The notes under the pieces were generated by a model. It was not told the DNA's origin, made no database searches, and saw nothing but the letters and a program-made list of their open reading frames with translations. From NCBI GenBank assembly GCA_963777165.1, contig CAVZPO010000022.1:62001-126000 (forward strand): a stretch of 64,000 bases of DNA, read 5' to 3'. Below, piece by piece: positions 1-9,293 of this stretch; the stretch's first letter is position 1, and the number at the start of each line of letters is the position of its first letter. The translations under genes and the position numbers were made by a program. Source of the DNA: DYJB01 sp963777165 (GTDB lineage Bacteria > Chloroflexota > Anaerolineae > Anaerolineales > E44-bin32).

Positions 1-426
1 GCCTTCGAATTTGACGATCTTCTCCCGGCCGGTGTACGCCCGGGCGACCCGCAGCGCGTGCATCGTCGCCTCGGTCCCCGAGCATGCGAAACGCACCATC
101 TCGACCGCCGGACACATGGCGACGATCATCTCGGCCACCGCCACTTCGAGCTCGCCGGTCATGGCGAAGAGCGACCCCTGGTCGATCTCGGCGTGGACTT
201 TCGCATCCACCTCCGGGTAGGCGTGCCCGAGGATGATCGGACCGAACGCAAGCCGATAGTCGATGTACCGGTTCCCATCCACATCCCACAGGTAGCCGCC
301 TTTGGCCTTCTGGACATAGGGCGTGATCCCCTCGCCCCAGTAGCGGAAGTTGGAGTGGACTCCCAGCGGCATCACGGCTGATGCCCGGCGCTGCATGGCG
401 ATGCTCTTGTCGTGCAAGTTCGTCAC
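1..426 (-). CDS. class III aminotransferase, HemL-like, N-terminal part (runs off left edge)
   Basis: A PLP-dependent class III aminotransferase of which only the first 142 codons lie in the window. The GTG start at 424-426 is chosen because AAGGAG sits 6 nt upstream. Visible family blocks are LWDVDGNRYIDY (about residues 46-57), GPIILGHAYPEV (62-73) and SGTEATMHALRVARA (116-130), the cofactor phosphate loop region. They resemble glutamate-1-semialdehyde aminomutase and its relatives. The PLP lysine lies outside the window, so the substrate cannot be judged. It is the last visible gene of the leftward cluster with a putrescine-aminotransferase-like gene, and may be part of the same catabolic route rather than heme synthesis. 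Confidence 0.8.
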   Translation of the reverse strand, partial: MTNLHDKSIAMQRRASAVMPLGVHSNFRYWGEGITPYVQKAKGGYLWDVDGNRYIDYRLAFGPIILGHAYPEVDAKVHAEIDQGSLFAMTGELEVAVAEMIVAMCPAVEMVRFACSGTEATMHALRVARAYTGREKIVKFEG

Positions 427-575
427 GGCCTTCTCCTTGCCAGTCTCGTCGCGCGCCCGCCGTACCCACCACCGGATCCGGCGGCTCGGCCCGGTTCGCA
501 AGCGGGAGCGGCAGGCCTGTCGTCAAGCATCTCCCTCACGCCGGGCAGAAAGGCACTCCAGGCGCGAGGGGCGAC

Positions 576-1939
576 CTAAAGCGCCTTCTTCAACTCCACC
601 AGCGTGTCGGACAGGCGATCGATCACTTGATCCAGCACTTCGAACGGGATGACCAGCGGCGGTTCGATGCGGACGGTGTGAGCATTGGTGAGCGTGCCGC
701 CGACCAACACGCCGCGTTTGAACAGCCCGGCCGCCACCTTGTAGCCGATCTCCGGGTTGTGGAAGTGCATCCCAATGAGCAGGCCGCGGCCGGTGATACG
801 GTCGTAGATCTCCGGATACTGGGCGGCGAGCGCCTCCAGCTTCGGGATCAGGTAGGCACCCTTGGCAGCCGCCTGCTCCCACAGCTTCTCCCGCAACGTG
901 AATCGAATGGCGGCGATCGCCGCGCTGCAGGCCAGACGCCCCGCCCCCGGTGGTGGTGGTGTGGATGAAGGGGTTGGGCTGCATCATGACCTGCCAGATC
1001 TCCTCCGTCGCGCAGAAGGCGCTGATCGGCATCACGCCGCCGCCCAGCGCCTTGGCCGCCGCCAGGATATCCGGGACGACTTCCCAGTGATCGACGCCCC
1101 ACAGTTTGCCGGTCCGTCCCATCCCGGTCTGCACTTCATCAGCGATGAGCAGGACGCCGTAGTGGCGTGTCAGCTCGCGCAGCCGCGGCCAGTAGTCGTC
1201 CGGCGGGACAATCGCTCCGGCCTCGCCCTGGATCGGCTCCATGAGCACGCCGGCAATGTCGACCCCGACCGTCCGGCAGATCTCGAGCTGCCGCTCCACG
1301 GCATCCGCCTCCCCGAAGGGCACGTGGTAGACGGGCCCGCCGTACAGGATCCCGGCCGGCTGCCGGTAGTCGGCCTTGCCCATCATCGACAGCGAGCCCA
1401 TCGTCTTACCGTGGAAGGCCTTGACGGCGACGATGAAGCCGCTCTTGCGCGTGTAGAGCTTGGCCAGCTTGATGGCGCCTTCGATGGCCTCGGTCCCGCT
1501 GGCGCAGAAGAAGCTGTACTTGATATCGCCCGGCGTGATCTGCGCCATCAAACGCGCCAGCACGCCGCGCAGGGGGTCGATCAGCTCCTGGCTGGGCATC
1601 GGGCGTGCGCAGGGTCAGTTGGGCGCGCACCGTGTCGACGATTTCAGGGTTCGCCCAGCCGTGCACGAGCAGGCCGTATCCGCCGAGGCAGTCGATGTAC
1701 TCCCGCCCGAGGACGTCGCGGAACAGCGCCCCACTGCCCGTCCATTCGGTCGCCGCCCAGTCGCCCGCCTCGGTCACGGACTTGCGGTACTCCAGCCAGC
1801 CGCGGTTGAAGTACTCGGCGAAGTTGAGTTTGGATTCCTCGATGATCTGCTTGCCCAAGGACTCCGGCACCGAAGGCTGGTGGATCAGTTCCACCCAGCG
1901 GTCGGCGTATGTCAATGCATCGTCGAGCGATTGAGGCAC
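576..1939 (-). CDS. putrescine aminotransferase-like class III aminotransferase (two frameshifts)
   Basis: Closely follows the E. coli putrescine aminotransferase pattern: SQELLDPLR-like block, YSFFCASGTEAIEGAIKLAK, DEVQTGMGRTGKLWGVDHW, AKALGGGVMPISAFCATEEI (the lysine is the PLP anchor), HTTTTGG, and a C-terminus with GVLVGGTLTNAHTVRIEPPL. PatA-type enzymes move the terminal amino group of putrescine or another diamine to 2-oxoglutarate. The GTG start (1937-1939) has GGAGG upstream. The reading frame is broken twice, near 1600 and near 945 (an extra G in a G-run). Removing one base at each place restores a full-length protein, so sequencing error is more likely than decay. It sits downstream of a saccharopine-dehydrogenase-like gene and is probably co-transcribed with it. 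Lysine or ornithine as substrate cannot be excluded. Confidence 0.85.
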
Positions 1940-1956
1940 GTCGAGCCTCCGTAGGA

Positions 1957-1982
1957 GGCGGGCGGGCCGCGGCCCGCCCGCC
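1957..1982 (-). other. perfect GC hairpin between saccharopine-dehydrogenase-like gene and aminotransferase
   Basis: A 12-bp perfect inverted repeat of only G and C lies 15 nt after the stop of the upstream gene and just before the Shine-Dalgarno of the aminotransferase. No U-tract follows on the minus strand, so it is not a canonical terminator. An mRNA-stability or attenuation role is possible. Confidence 0.4.
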
Positions 1983-1997
1983 AGACGGCTATCCGCG

Positions 1998-3207
1998 TTA
2001 GCCCATTTCCTTCATCCCGTAGGGGAAGTCATATTGGGCCATGCGCTGCATGAACGGGTCGGGATCGAAGGCTTCCGGCCCGAAGACCCCGGCGCCCTTC
2101 CAGATCCCCGCCTCGAGCAGTTCCATGGCGATCACCGGGTTGACCGCCGTCTGCCATACCACCGCCTGCACCCGATACTTCTTCATGCAGGTCTCGTTGT
2201 CCGCCACCTGGTACAGGTAGACCTGACGCGGTCGTGCCGTCCTTGCGGCCTTTCACCCACGTCCCGGCGCAGGTCTTGCCGAACATGCGGTCCCCCAGGT
2301 GCGCCGGGTCCGGCAAGCAGGCGGCAACGACATCGCGTGGGGCGACTTTGACGCCGCCGACTTTGATCGGGTTCTTGTTGTCCAGGCCGAGCATCTTGAT
2401 CGTCTTGAGCACGCGGATGAAGTCATCGCCCAGGCCGTACTTGAAGGTTACCCGCTTGCACTTGACCCAGCGCGGCACGAGCAGCACTTCCTCGTGTTCG
2501 ACGTTGACGCACCCCTGCGCGCCGATGCCCTCCGGGAACTCGAAGGTCTCGAGCTCGGAGAACGGCTCGGTCGTGTACCAGCCACGGGCCTTCTCCCAGA
2601 TGATGGGCGGATTGAGGCATTCCTCAATCGTGGTCCAGATCGAAAAGTTCGGCGCGAACTCGTAGCCCCGCACCTCGAGGTTGGCGCCGTCGCGCACGTT
2701 GATCTCGTCGATCTCGTCGAACAGGTGCTTCTCGGCGTACTTGGCGAAGACATCCGCCATGCCCGGTTCGACCCCCATGCCGAGCAGGGCGAGCAGACCC
2801 TTCTTCACCCACTTCTCGGCGCGCTCGAACTGGTAGTCGCCCAGCTTCACGCCCGGCTCCTGGAACGGCCGGGTGGGATGCGGCGACGACAGCGTCATGG
2901 CCATGTCCATGTAGGTGCAGCCGTACTGGTACGCGGCGTCGAAGATCTTCTCGTTGAACAGCGGCTCGACGGCGTTCATGATCAGGTCGACCTTGTGCTT
3001 GCGCGCCAGCTCGACGATGCGCGCCTTGTTGCCGGCGTCGATCGCCTCGATCGGGAACTTCTTCGGGTCGCGCAGCTTGCCCCGCACCTCACGGCAGCGC
3101 TTGGGATTGATGTCCGTCAGCACCATGCGCTCCAGCCATGGAGCCTTCTGCGCCACCACGGCGATCGCTTCGCCGACGCCCCCCGTCCCTACCAGTAGCA
3201 CTCTCAT
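1998..3207 (-). CDS. saccharopine dehydrogenase-like NAD(P)-dependent oxidoreductase (one frameshift)
   Basis: The N-terminal Rossmann fingerprint VLLVGTGGVGEAIAVVAQ (residues 3-20) is followed by a TDINPKR dinucleotide-selecting turn and a saccharopine-dehydrogenase-type catalytic region. This family reduces or oxidises imines of lysine, saccharopine or carboxyspermidine-type compounds. The frame breaks near 2236 (one extra G); after repair the protein ends YGMKEMG at the TAA at 1998-2000, giving about 403 residues. Its neighbours, an aminotransferase and an amino-acid permease, suggest it handles an imine or semialdehyde in diamine or lysine metabolism. The exact substrate cannot be read from the sequence. 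Confidence 0.8.
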
Positions 3208-3291
3208 GTTTGCCTCCCGGGCTCGAGGGCCCTCGTGCCATCGCCCCCGGGGCGAGGGATCCCCTCGTCCCGAGTCAGGTTCAAGCCACAG

Positions 3292-4881
3292 CTACGCGTC
3301 TGCGCCCTCAGGGTTGAATGGATCGACGTCCGGCACCCCCGGTTTGAGGGTCCGCCGGATCGGGAAATACAACAGGGCGCCGATCGCCATGGCCGCCAGC
3401 GCCAGCCACAGCGAGCTCAGGCCTTCCTCCTGGATCTGACTGTAGATGGCCAGCAGGATGATCGCCGTCGGCCCGAGCGTCACCAGCAGCATCCCCAGCC
3501 ACCCGCCGGGCACTTTCTGGCGCGGCAGGTCGGGCCGGGTGATGCGCAGCTTCCACATCGCCCCGAACTCCGCCAGGATCACGAGCGTCTGCAGGAAGAC
3601 ATCGACGACGACCAGGAAGGCGAATGCCTGCAGCGAGAACAGCGTGAAGGCAAAGGCGCAGACCAGGATCGCCACCCAGGGCGTGCCGTAGCGCGGGTGG
3701 ACACGCACCAGCCACTTGGGCATCATCCCGTCCTCGGCCAGCGCGAAGGGGATACGCGATCCGCCCAGGCTGTTGCCGATGAACAGGCCGATCATGCTCA
3801 GCACGGCGGCGACGGTCAGGAACCCGCCGAGCACTCGCGGCAGGGCGCTGTCGGGGCCGGTCAGCTTGGCGGCAATGGCATGTCCGATGTCGGGGAACTC
3901 CCATCCGACGGCACTCGTCGGATCGACGCCCCAGGCCTCGTACTGCTCGGGCGCCACCCCGTATTCCTCGAGGACGACGCCGACGCCCTCGCCGTCGGCG
4001 TACTCCTCGATCCCCCACGCCTGATAGCGCCCGCCCTCACCGCCGCCCCCGTACAATCCGGCCAGCGTCGGCAGGGCGTAGGTGGCGACGGCGGCGATCA
4101 AGACCAGCAGCATGGCGCGCGGGTAGGTCTTGCGCGGGTTGACGATCTCATCGCCGGCGGCCGCCGGCAGTTCCCAGCCCATGTAGTTCCACATCACGAC
4201 AAACAGCCCGACGCTCAGCGCGCCCCCCAGCGTCTCGCCCTCGGGCAGGAACGGCAGCGACGCCGTCGTGCCGCTCTGGATCCAGACGATGAATCCCAGG
4301 ACGGTCATCACCACCAGCGGCGCCATCACCAGCACGCCCAGCCAGCTGGTGGTCAGCCCGGCCAGGCGCGCGCCGCGCACCTGGAGCGCCGACATGGCCC
4401 AGATGATGATGGCGGCGACCAGGAACGACATGAATCCGCCGCTCAACTCAAGACCGCCGAGCGTGATGCCGTTCCGGATCGCGGGGAAGAAGTACCCGAG
4501 GTAGTAGGCGGCCAGCACCGGATAGATGGCCACGTCGACGAACGACATGATCCAGTTCATCCAGCCGGCCATGAAGCCGGAGAAGGGACCGAACGCCTGT
4601 TTGATCCAGTGGTAGTAGCCGCCCTCGACCGGCATCATCGAGTTGAGCTCGCGCACCATCAACATGTTCGGCAGGCTGAAGATCAGCGGGGTGATGATGA
4701 TCAGCAGCATCGCCAACCCGGGCCCCGACCACCCCACCAGCGCCTCGATGCCGAAGGACCCGCCCGAGACGGTGAAGTAGATCAGGCCGAACAGGGGCAA
4801 GAGGGTCAGCTCGCGTTTGAGCTTGCGTCGCTCGGCGACAATCTCCACGGCGGCCACGTTCGATCCGGATTGTGCCATCAT
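3292..4881 (-). CDS. APC-superfamily amino acid/polyamine permease
   Basis: An integral membrane transporter of 529 residues with about 12 hydrophobic segments. The first carries the unwound TM1 substrate motif FTVSGGSFGIEALVG, typical of amino acid/polyamine/organocation permeases. MVEGGYYHWI-like text (PVEGGYYHWIKQAFG) matches the TM3 region. An unusual hydrophilic Gly/Glu/Tyr-rich insert of about 60 residues (YGGGGEGGRYQAWGIEEYAD onward) lies between predicted TM7 and TM8, likely outside the cell. It is transcribed in the same direction as the downstream oxidoreductase and aminotransferases and behind the Lrp-type regulator, which suggests it imports their substrate. The first codons MMAQ give two adjacent possible starts. 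Confidence 0.88.
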   Translation of the reverse strand: MMAQSGSNVAAVEIVAERRKLKRELTLLPLFGLIYFTVSGGSFGIEALVGWSGPGLAMLLIIITPLIFSLPNMLMVRELNSMMPVEGGYYHWIKQAFGPFSGFMAGWMNWIMSFVDVAIYPVLAAYYLGYFFPAIRNGITLGGLELSGGFMSFLVAAIIIWAMSALQVRGARLAGLTTSWLGVLVMAPLVVMTVLGFIVWIQSGTTASLPFLPEGETLGGALSVGLFVVMWNYMGWELPAAAGDEIVNPRKTYPRAMLLVLIAAVATYALPTLAGLYGGGGEGGRYQAWGIEEYADGEGVGVVLEEYGVAPEQYEAWGVDPTSAVGWEFPDIGHAIAAKLTGPDSALPRVLGGFLTVAAVLSMIGLFIGNSLGGSRIPFALAEDGMMPKWLVRVHPRYGTPWVAILVCAFAFTLFSLQAFAFLVVVDVFLQTLVILAEFGAMWKLRITRPDLPRQKVPGGWLGMLLVTLGPTAIILLAIYSQIQEEGLSSLWLALAAMAIGALLYFPIRRTLKPGVPDVDPFNPEGADA

Positions 4882-5025
4882 GCTCCTCCTCTGAAGCCTT
4901 CAGGTGTTCGCAGCGCGGATGCCCGCGTCAAGAATTGTTCTCGTGTTCCGGGTTGCCGTTCTCCGGCCCGGTGGACCGCCAAGGCCCGCCTTCCGCAGCC
5001 ACGCGGTGTTCTCTCCAGCGCCGAA

Positions 5026-5535
5026 TCAATTCACCCCACCGGCCTTGTCTTCCCGGACGGGCTTCTCCATGCAACCGGATCTTGGGATGCGCCACTGATA
5101 CACGTCTTTGAGGACCATGGGAACGATCACGGTGGAAGTCTTACGCACACCGGGGATGTTGGCGATGACCTCGGTGGTGAACCGATAGACCTCGGCATTG
5201 TCTCGAGCCACGACTTGCGTGCTGATGTCGGTCTCCCCCATCGAGCAGCCGACGTAGCTGACGCATTCGTACTCGGTCAACTTGCGGGCGACGTCGAGGA
5301 TGCTGGCGGCATCGACTTGAATGAAGACGTCGGCGGTGACGCCGTATCCGAGCGCCCGTGGATTCGGGATGGCGCCGACGTGCACCAACCCGGCGGCGAT
5401 CATCCGATCCAGACGATAGCGGACAACGCGTTCCGAGACCGCCCCCAGCCGGCGTGCAATCTCGGCACACGGCATCCGCCCATCCTCGATGAGCAGGTCG
5501 ACGATTCGGCGATCGACTTCGTCGATTTCCGACAT
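5026..5535 (-). CDS. Lrp/AsnC-family transcriptional regulator
   Basis: 169 residues. The N-terminal winged helix-turn-helix reads DEVDRRIVDLLIEDGRMP then CAEIARRLGAVSERVVRYRL (residues 5-42). The C-terminal RAM (ligand-binding, oligomerising) domain contains YVGCSMGETDISTQVVARD and a VRKTSTVIVPMVLKDVYQW end. Lrp/AsnC proteins sense amino acids and control genes for their transport or breakdown. It is the first gene of the leftward cluster (permease 144 nt downstream), so it most likely regulates the permease-oxidoreductase-aminotransferase set and itself. Confidence 0.93.
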   Translation of the reverse strand: MSEIDEVDRRIVDLLIEDGRMPCAEIARRLGAVSERVVRYRLDRMIAAGLVHVGAIPNPRALGYGVTADVFIQVDAASILDVARKLTEYECVSYVGCSMGETDISTQVVARDNAEVYRFTTEVIANIPGVRKTSTVIVPMVLKDVYQWRIPRSGCMEKPVREDKAGGVN

Positions 5536-5568
5536 ATTTCACTTCAGAACTGTTGGGAATGTACATCA

Positions 5569-5597
5569 AAGTTAGCATGGCTGGAGTTTCGAGTCAA
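5569..5597 (-). promoter_or_regulatory. candidate promoter of the lrp-like gene
   Basis: On the minus strand a TTGACT -35 box (5592-5597) is followed by a 17-bp spacer and TAACTT (5569-5574), about 34 nt before the start codon. The -35 is strong and the -10 weak, which is compatible with a regulated promoter. Confidence 0.45.
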
Positions 5598-5769
5598 TCA
5601 TGGGTATCCGGTCCCCGATACTGGCGAAGCGTTCTGGTCAAAATTGATAAGATCTCACCTGTCCGCGCCGCCTCTGTCTGGATTAGCCATGCCCCGGGGT
5701 CAGCCCGGTTGGAACCCAGAGGCGCCGGAGCGCCAGCGCATGCCGCGGCGCCAAGGAGCCGTCCCTACG

Positions 5770-6345
5770 ATGCCCGGTCTTGACCATTTCGGCCTGCTGG
5801 CTCCACTCTACGACCGGCTGATCCGACCCCCGGACCTGGGTCGACTGGTGGACCTGGCCGGGCTACCGACGCGTGGTCGGCTGCTGGACGTGGGGGGTGG
5901 CACAGGACGCATCGCCCAGGGGCTGGCCGTCCTTGCGGAGCACGTCGTGGTGGTGGATGAGTCTTGGCGGATGCTCTCGCACGCGCGCGCCAAATCGGGC
6001 CTGCGCCTGACCGCAGGTCACGCCGAACGGCTGCCCTTCCCCCCGGGGTCATTCGCACGCGTGATCATGGTCGATGCCTACCATCATCTGGAGGACCAGG
6101 AGCGCAGCCTGGCAGAACTGATACGCGTGTGCGCTCCTGGCGGCCGGGTCGTCGTCGAAGAGCCGGATATCGATCGCGTCGGCGTGTGGGCGATCGCGCT
6201 GTTCGAGCGGCTGACACTCATGCGCAGCCGCTTCCGCCGCGCCGAAGAGATCGCATCCGGGTTCCGGGCACTCGGCGCCGACGTGAGCGTCCATCGCCAG
6301 GCGACGACTGCCTGGATCGTCGCCCAGGCTCCCGCCCGCGGCTAA
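5770..6345 (+). CDS. class I SAM-dependent methyltransferase
   Basis: 191 residues. Motif I is LLDVGGGTGRIAQGL (about residues 39-53); an acidic residue follows beta-2 (VVVDES), then AERLPFPPGSFARVIMVDAYHHL and LIRVCAPGGRVVVEEPD. This is the Methyltransf_11/25 type (UbiE-like) acting on a small molecule. The start at ATG 5770 gives the expected compact domain. The same frame is open far upstream, but that is only the antisense of the permease and regulator genes. It is divergent from the regulator gene and has no obvious pathway partner. Confidence 0.85.
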   Translation: MPGLDHFGLLAPLYDRLIRPPDLGRLVDLAGLPTRGRLLDVGGGTGRIAQGLAVLAEHVVVVDESWRMLSHARAKSGLRLTAGHAERLPFPPGSFARVIMVDAYHHLEDQERSLAELIRVCAPGGRVVVEEPDIDRVGVWAIALFERLTLMRSRFRRAEEIASGFRALGADVSVHRQATTAWIVAQAPARG

Positions 6346-6524
6346 CCGCAGTCCGCTTTCATGTCGACGCGGACGCGCGCAGCCTCGGCGCCGCGGTCGC
6401 CCATCTGCCGGGCCGAGCGGTTGCGCCGCGCGCCTGTCGCGCCTGAGCTGCGGGGTCTCCCTCGCCAGCGGGCGATCAAGACGGCGACTGCCGCGCCTCT
6501 CGACCAACCCTTGAGCTTGCCGCG

Positions 6525-8153
6525 CTAGTCGTAGACCGGATAGAAGCAGCCCAGGGTCTTTCCCCGCGGGTCCCTGACCGTCCAGCCGTAGCGCGGCCCT
6601 TCGCTGTCGACGTGATATCCCGACAGGATCGCCCGCCACGGCTCGAGCGCCGATCGCGCCTGGAGGACGGACAGGTGCGTGGAAGGCCAAGCCTGTGAAG
6701 CGCGTTGATCGAGGGACGCCAATTGGCATGCCAGCCGCGGCAGCAGGTCCTTCTGGATCTCCGGCGACGCCTCCCCCGCCAGTGCGGCCAGCGCCGGAAC
6801 GGAATCCTCGCTCAACCCCGTGAGGTACACGATGTCGAGCTCACTGCCGGCGCGGGCGCGTTCTGTATTCCGTCGCACGATGAAGTCGTCGACGTTCAGG
6901 ACATTGAGCGTGAGGGCGAACCCGAGTACGGTGCCGACCGCCGCAGGCGCGAAGGCACGCAGGTTACCGGCGAGGAGCGTCACCAGGAACAGCAGGAAGG
7001 AAACACCTATCCACAGGATCGCGGCGTGGGTATAGGCTCGCAAGCGGGTGAATCCGTAGGCCGCCTCGTATAGCTGCAGTCGCATAAAGGCCGAGGTCAA
7101 GATCACACCCACCAGCGCTACCATCAAGGCGCTCAGGCCGAGGAACCAGCCTTGCTGTCCTCGCGTTCCCCGGCGCGTATATGCGCCGAGGCCAAGGATG
7201 AGCGCCAGGGTCAGGAAGGCGACCGCCACCAGTTCCCCGAACCCGCGCCGGGCATACTCCGAGTAGGTGAACCCTGAGGCGGTGATGTTCGCCTCGCCTC
7301 CGAAGAGATAGCGGATCTGGATGAAGACGAACAATGCGAACAACAGATCGACCGCCGCCAGGACGACCACCGATTCGGTGAACCCCAGGAACGGCGCCAG
7401 AAGCGGTTTGTGTTCTCCGATCAGTTTTCGGTCCCCGGGGTCGCGCAGCGCCGCAACCAGCGCGCCGAGGAAGAAGATCGCACAGACCAGGACGACGACC
7501 GTCCGGCGGGCGAGATCGGCCAGGCGCTCGAGGTCGAGCCACTCGAGCGCACGGCGCAGGTAGTCGGCGAAGATCAGATCGGCGGCCGTCAGCAGCGCGG
7601 CGAAGACCACCAGGATCGGCAGCGCCAGGAGCAGGCCGCGCAGGATGGCCACCAGCCGGCTGTTCGCGCCGCGGTCTCCCAGAGCTTGACGGTTGGCGGC
7701 CGAGAGCACCTGCCACGGGCGAAGGAGCGCTTCCAGCGGAACCCAGGCCATCGCGACCAAGTAGTCCACCCAGCCGAAGGCGAGCAGCCTGCCGGTCCGG
7801 AACGTGCGCACCCAGAAGGCCAGCAGCGCAAGCACCACGACGATGTTAAGGAACAGAGTCAGTGGTTCGAGGCGCACGAAAGCCAGCGCGGCGAAGCCCA
7901 CGATCGGCACGACGAGCCAGAGACTACCTGCGGCCGGCCGGCGGGACTCTGCCCATGCCATCCCGACCCCCACCAGGCAGACGAGGGCGGCCCAGATGGG
8001 AAAGGAGATCCCGACGGGTCGGGCGTAGAACAGGATCTCGACCGCCAATCCGAGCGCCAGCGCGGCGAGGCTCAGTCGAAGGGGATGACGGAAGACGTCG
8101 ACCTGAGGCACCGGCTCACCGGCGCCGGGCAATGAAGAGCTCGAGTTAGTCAT
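6525..8153 (-). CDS. DUF4173/DUF4153-type multi-pass membrane protein
   Basis: 542 residues from the ATG at 8151-8153, chosen because AAGGAG lies just upstream. About 11 hydrophobic segments are followed by a soluble C-terminal tail of roughly 110 residues beginning near DIVYLTGLSEDSVPALAALA. The blocks GFTYSEYARRGFGELVAV and LNVDDFIVRRNTERA match the DUF4173 family of uncharacterised membrane proteins. Its start codon overlaps the TGA of the preceding small gene (ATGA), so the three genes between 9132 and 6525 look translationally coupled. Function unknown. Confidence 0.82.
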   Translation of the reverse strand: MTNSSSSLPGAGEPVPQVDVFRHPLRLSLAALALGLAVEILFYARPVGISFPIWAALVCLVGVGMAWAESRRPAAGSLWLVVPIVGFAALAFVRLEPLTLFLNIVVVLALLAFWVRTFRTGRLLAFGWVDYLVAMAWVPLEALLRPWQVLSAANRQALGDRGANSRLVAILRGLLLALPILVVFAALLTAADLIFADYLRRALEWLDLERLADLARRTVVVLVCAIFFLGALVAALRDPGDRKLIGEHKPLLAPFLGFTESVVVLAAVDLLFALFVFIQIRYLFGGEANITASGFTYSEYARRGFGELVAVAFLTLALILGLGAYTRRGTRGQQGWFLGLSALMVALVGVILTSAFMRLQLYEAAYGFTRLRAYTHAAILWIGVSFLLFLVTLLAGNLRAFAPAAVGTVLGFALTLNVLNVDDFIVRRNTERARAGSELDIVYLTGLSEDSVPALAALAGEASPEIQKDLLPRLACQLASLDQRASQAWPSTHLSVLQARSALEPWRAILSGYHVDSEGPRYGWTVRDPRGKTLGCFYPVYD

Positions 8154-8395
8154 CCTGTGCTCCTTGGATCGATGTGTGACTCGTCTGAGGGCAGCAGCCA
8201 CAGCTGCTGGGCTTGGCGGTCGAGGATCAGGTGGACTTGCCCGCCGTCGCCACAATCCGCCCAGGCGCGCCAAGCTTGAATGGGCGTCGGGCCCGCTGAG
8301 GTCTCCGCGTCGGAAACCCGCGACCCCTGATGTCGTTCCACGAGCCCCTCTCTCCAACACTCCGGGCGCGGGTTCCTCTGCGGGAGGCTGTTCAT
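8150..8395 (-). CDS. small hypothetical protein, coupled between two membrane protein genes
   Basis: 81 codons. The ATG at 8393-8395 overlaps the TGA of the upstream membrane protein gene (8392-8394), and its own TGA (8150-8152) overlaps the ATG of the DUF4173 gene (8151-8153). The C-terminal half (GGQVHLILDRQAQQLWLLPS) reads like a real beta-rich segment. The N-terminal half is polar and compositionally odd. No family is recognised. The double ATGA overlap is the main evidence that it is translated. Confidence 0.5.
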   Translation of the reverse strand: MNSLPQRNPRPECWREGLVERHQGSRVSDAETSAGPTPIQAWRAWADCGDGGQVHLILDRQAQQLWLLPSDESHIDPRSTG

Positions 8396-9132
8396 CCGGC
8401 CCTCCTGGAGTGTACTTCTACTGCCTGCCGCCCTTCTGCAATCGTCGTGTTCGAGGCTTGAGGGACAAGGGAGTGAAGCATGAACCCGGCACAGGCGCCG
8501 ACTGCGGCCACCAGAAGGAACGGGACGGGCAGAAGGACAAGCCCGATCGCTTCCGCTGCGCCGGGCGGTGCCTCGGCACCAGCCGCCGAAGCGTAGCCTG
8601 GCATCAACCGCACCATCATGCTGCCGACCAGGAGCCAGATCACCAGGCTGCCTACCCCGACCAGCATCCCTCGCGCGGCCGGGGCCCATCCATCCGGGAA
8701 ACCCGGAACGACGATCACCCCACCGAGCAGGCTTCCCAGAATGAGGGCCAGTAACAGTGGAGCCAGGTACACGTAAGCCAAGGCGAACGCCCCCCACTGC
8801 CAGGCAGCCAGTCCTCCGATCAAGCGCGCCTGCGCCACCAGCACGGGCAGGGCGAATAGCGCCTGACCCACCAGCAGGCCGGCGGCAGCCGCGAACCACA
8901 GCCCAGAGAACGCCTTTGGGTTCTCCACCGCCCATCGACTCAAGCCTGAGCGCGGAGTTCTTGAGATTGGGACAACTTGTGACTCGGCTGGATCAGGAAT
9001 TGGAGCCTCCGTTGGGCAGCTCGCCTTGGCGGACTGCGAGCTGTCTGCCTGGGCGCCATGGTGGCGGGTCGCGTCTGTCAGACGACCACGGCCGGCTTCC
9101 AGAAAACCGCGGAGACTCTCAAAGACTCTCAT
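8392..9132 (-). CDS. hypothetical membrane protein with cytoplasmic N-terminal tail
   Basis: 246 residues: a polar N-terminal stretch of about 75 residues, then four or five hydrophobic helices (for example GLWFAAAAGLLVGQALFALP, YLAPLLLALILGSLLGGVIV, GMLVGVGSLVIWLLVGSMMV, AIGLVLLPVPFLLVAAVGAC). No catalytic motif was found. It is first in a coupled three-gene unit with the small protein and the DUF4173 protein. The start is uncertain because no good ribosome binding site precedes the ATG at 9130-9132. Confidence 0.6.
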   Translation of the reverse strand: MRVFESLRGFLEAGRGRLTDATRHHGAQADSSQSAKASCPTEAPIPDPAESQVVPISRTPRSGLSRWAVENPKAFSGLWFAAAAGLLVGQALFALPVLVAQARLIGGLAAWQWGAFALAYVYLAPLLLALILGSLLGGVIVVPGFPDGWAPAARGMLVGVGSLVIWLLVGSMMVRLMPGYASAAGAEAPPGAAEAIGLVLLPVPFLLVAAVGACAGFMLHSLVPQASNTTIAEGRQAVEVHSRRAG

Positions 9133-9242
9133 CGGCCCGCGGCGGGGGGCGTCGCCACGTCAGTGAGCTGGCGGATGCGCCCACGTAGCGGAGTGAGATG
9201 GGGGGTCCTGCACTGCACAGGGCAATGCTGTCACAATGAACA

Positions 9243-9266
9243 GGCGGCGCCCTTCCGGGCGCCGCC
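9243..9266 (-). terminator. hairpin downstream of small membrane protein gene
   Basis: A 10-bp GC stem with a 4-nt loop lies 28 nt after the stop codon at 9294. The tail on the minus strand (TGTTCATT) is only moderately U-rich, so termination is probable but not certain. Confidence 0.5.
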
Positions 9267-9293
9267 TTCGCACGAGTTCCATCCCGAGTGGGA

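Noticed and set aside
1957..1982. Intrinsic terminator between the saccharopine-dehydrogenase-like gene and the aminotransferase.
   Set aside because: No U-tract follows and the next gene begins 18 bp later in the same direction, so full termination is unlikely.
3235..5769. Very long open frame on the plus strand (about 845 codons) ahead of the methyltransferase.
   Set aside because: It is antisense to the APC permease and Lrp-type genes, has low-complexity Arg/Gln/His-rich text, and only its last 191 codons form a real domain.
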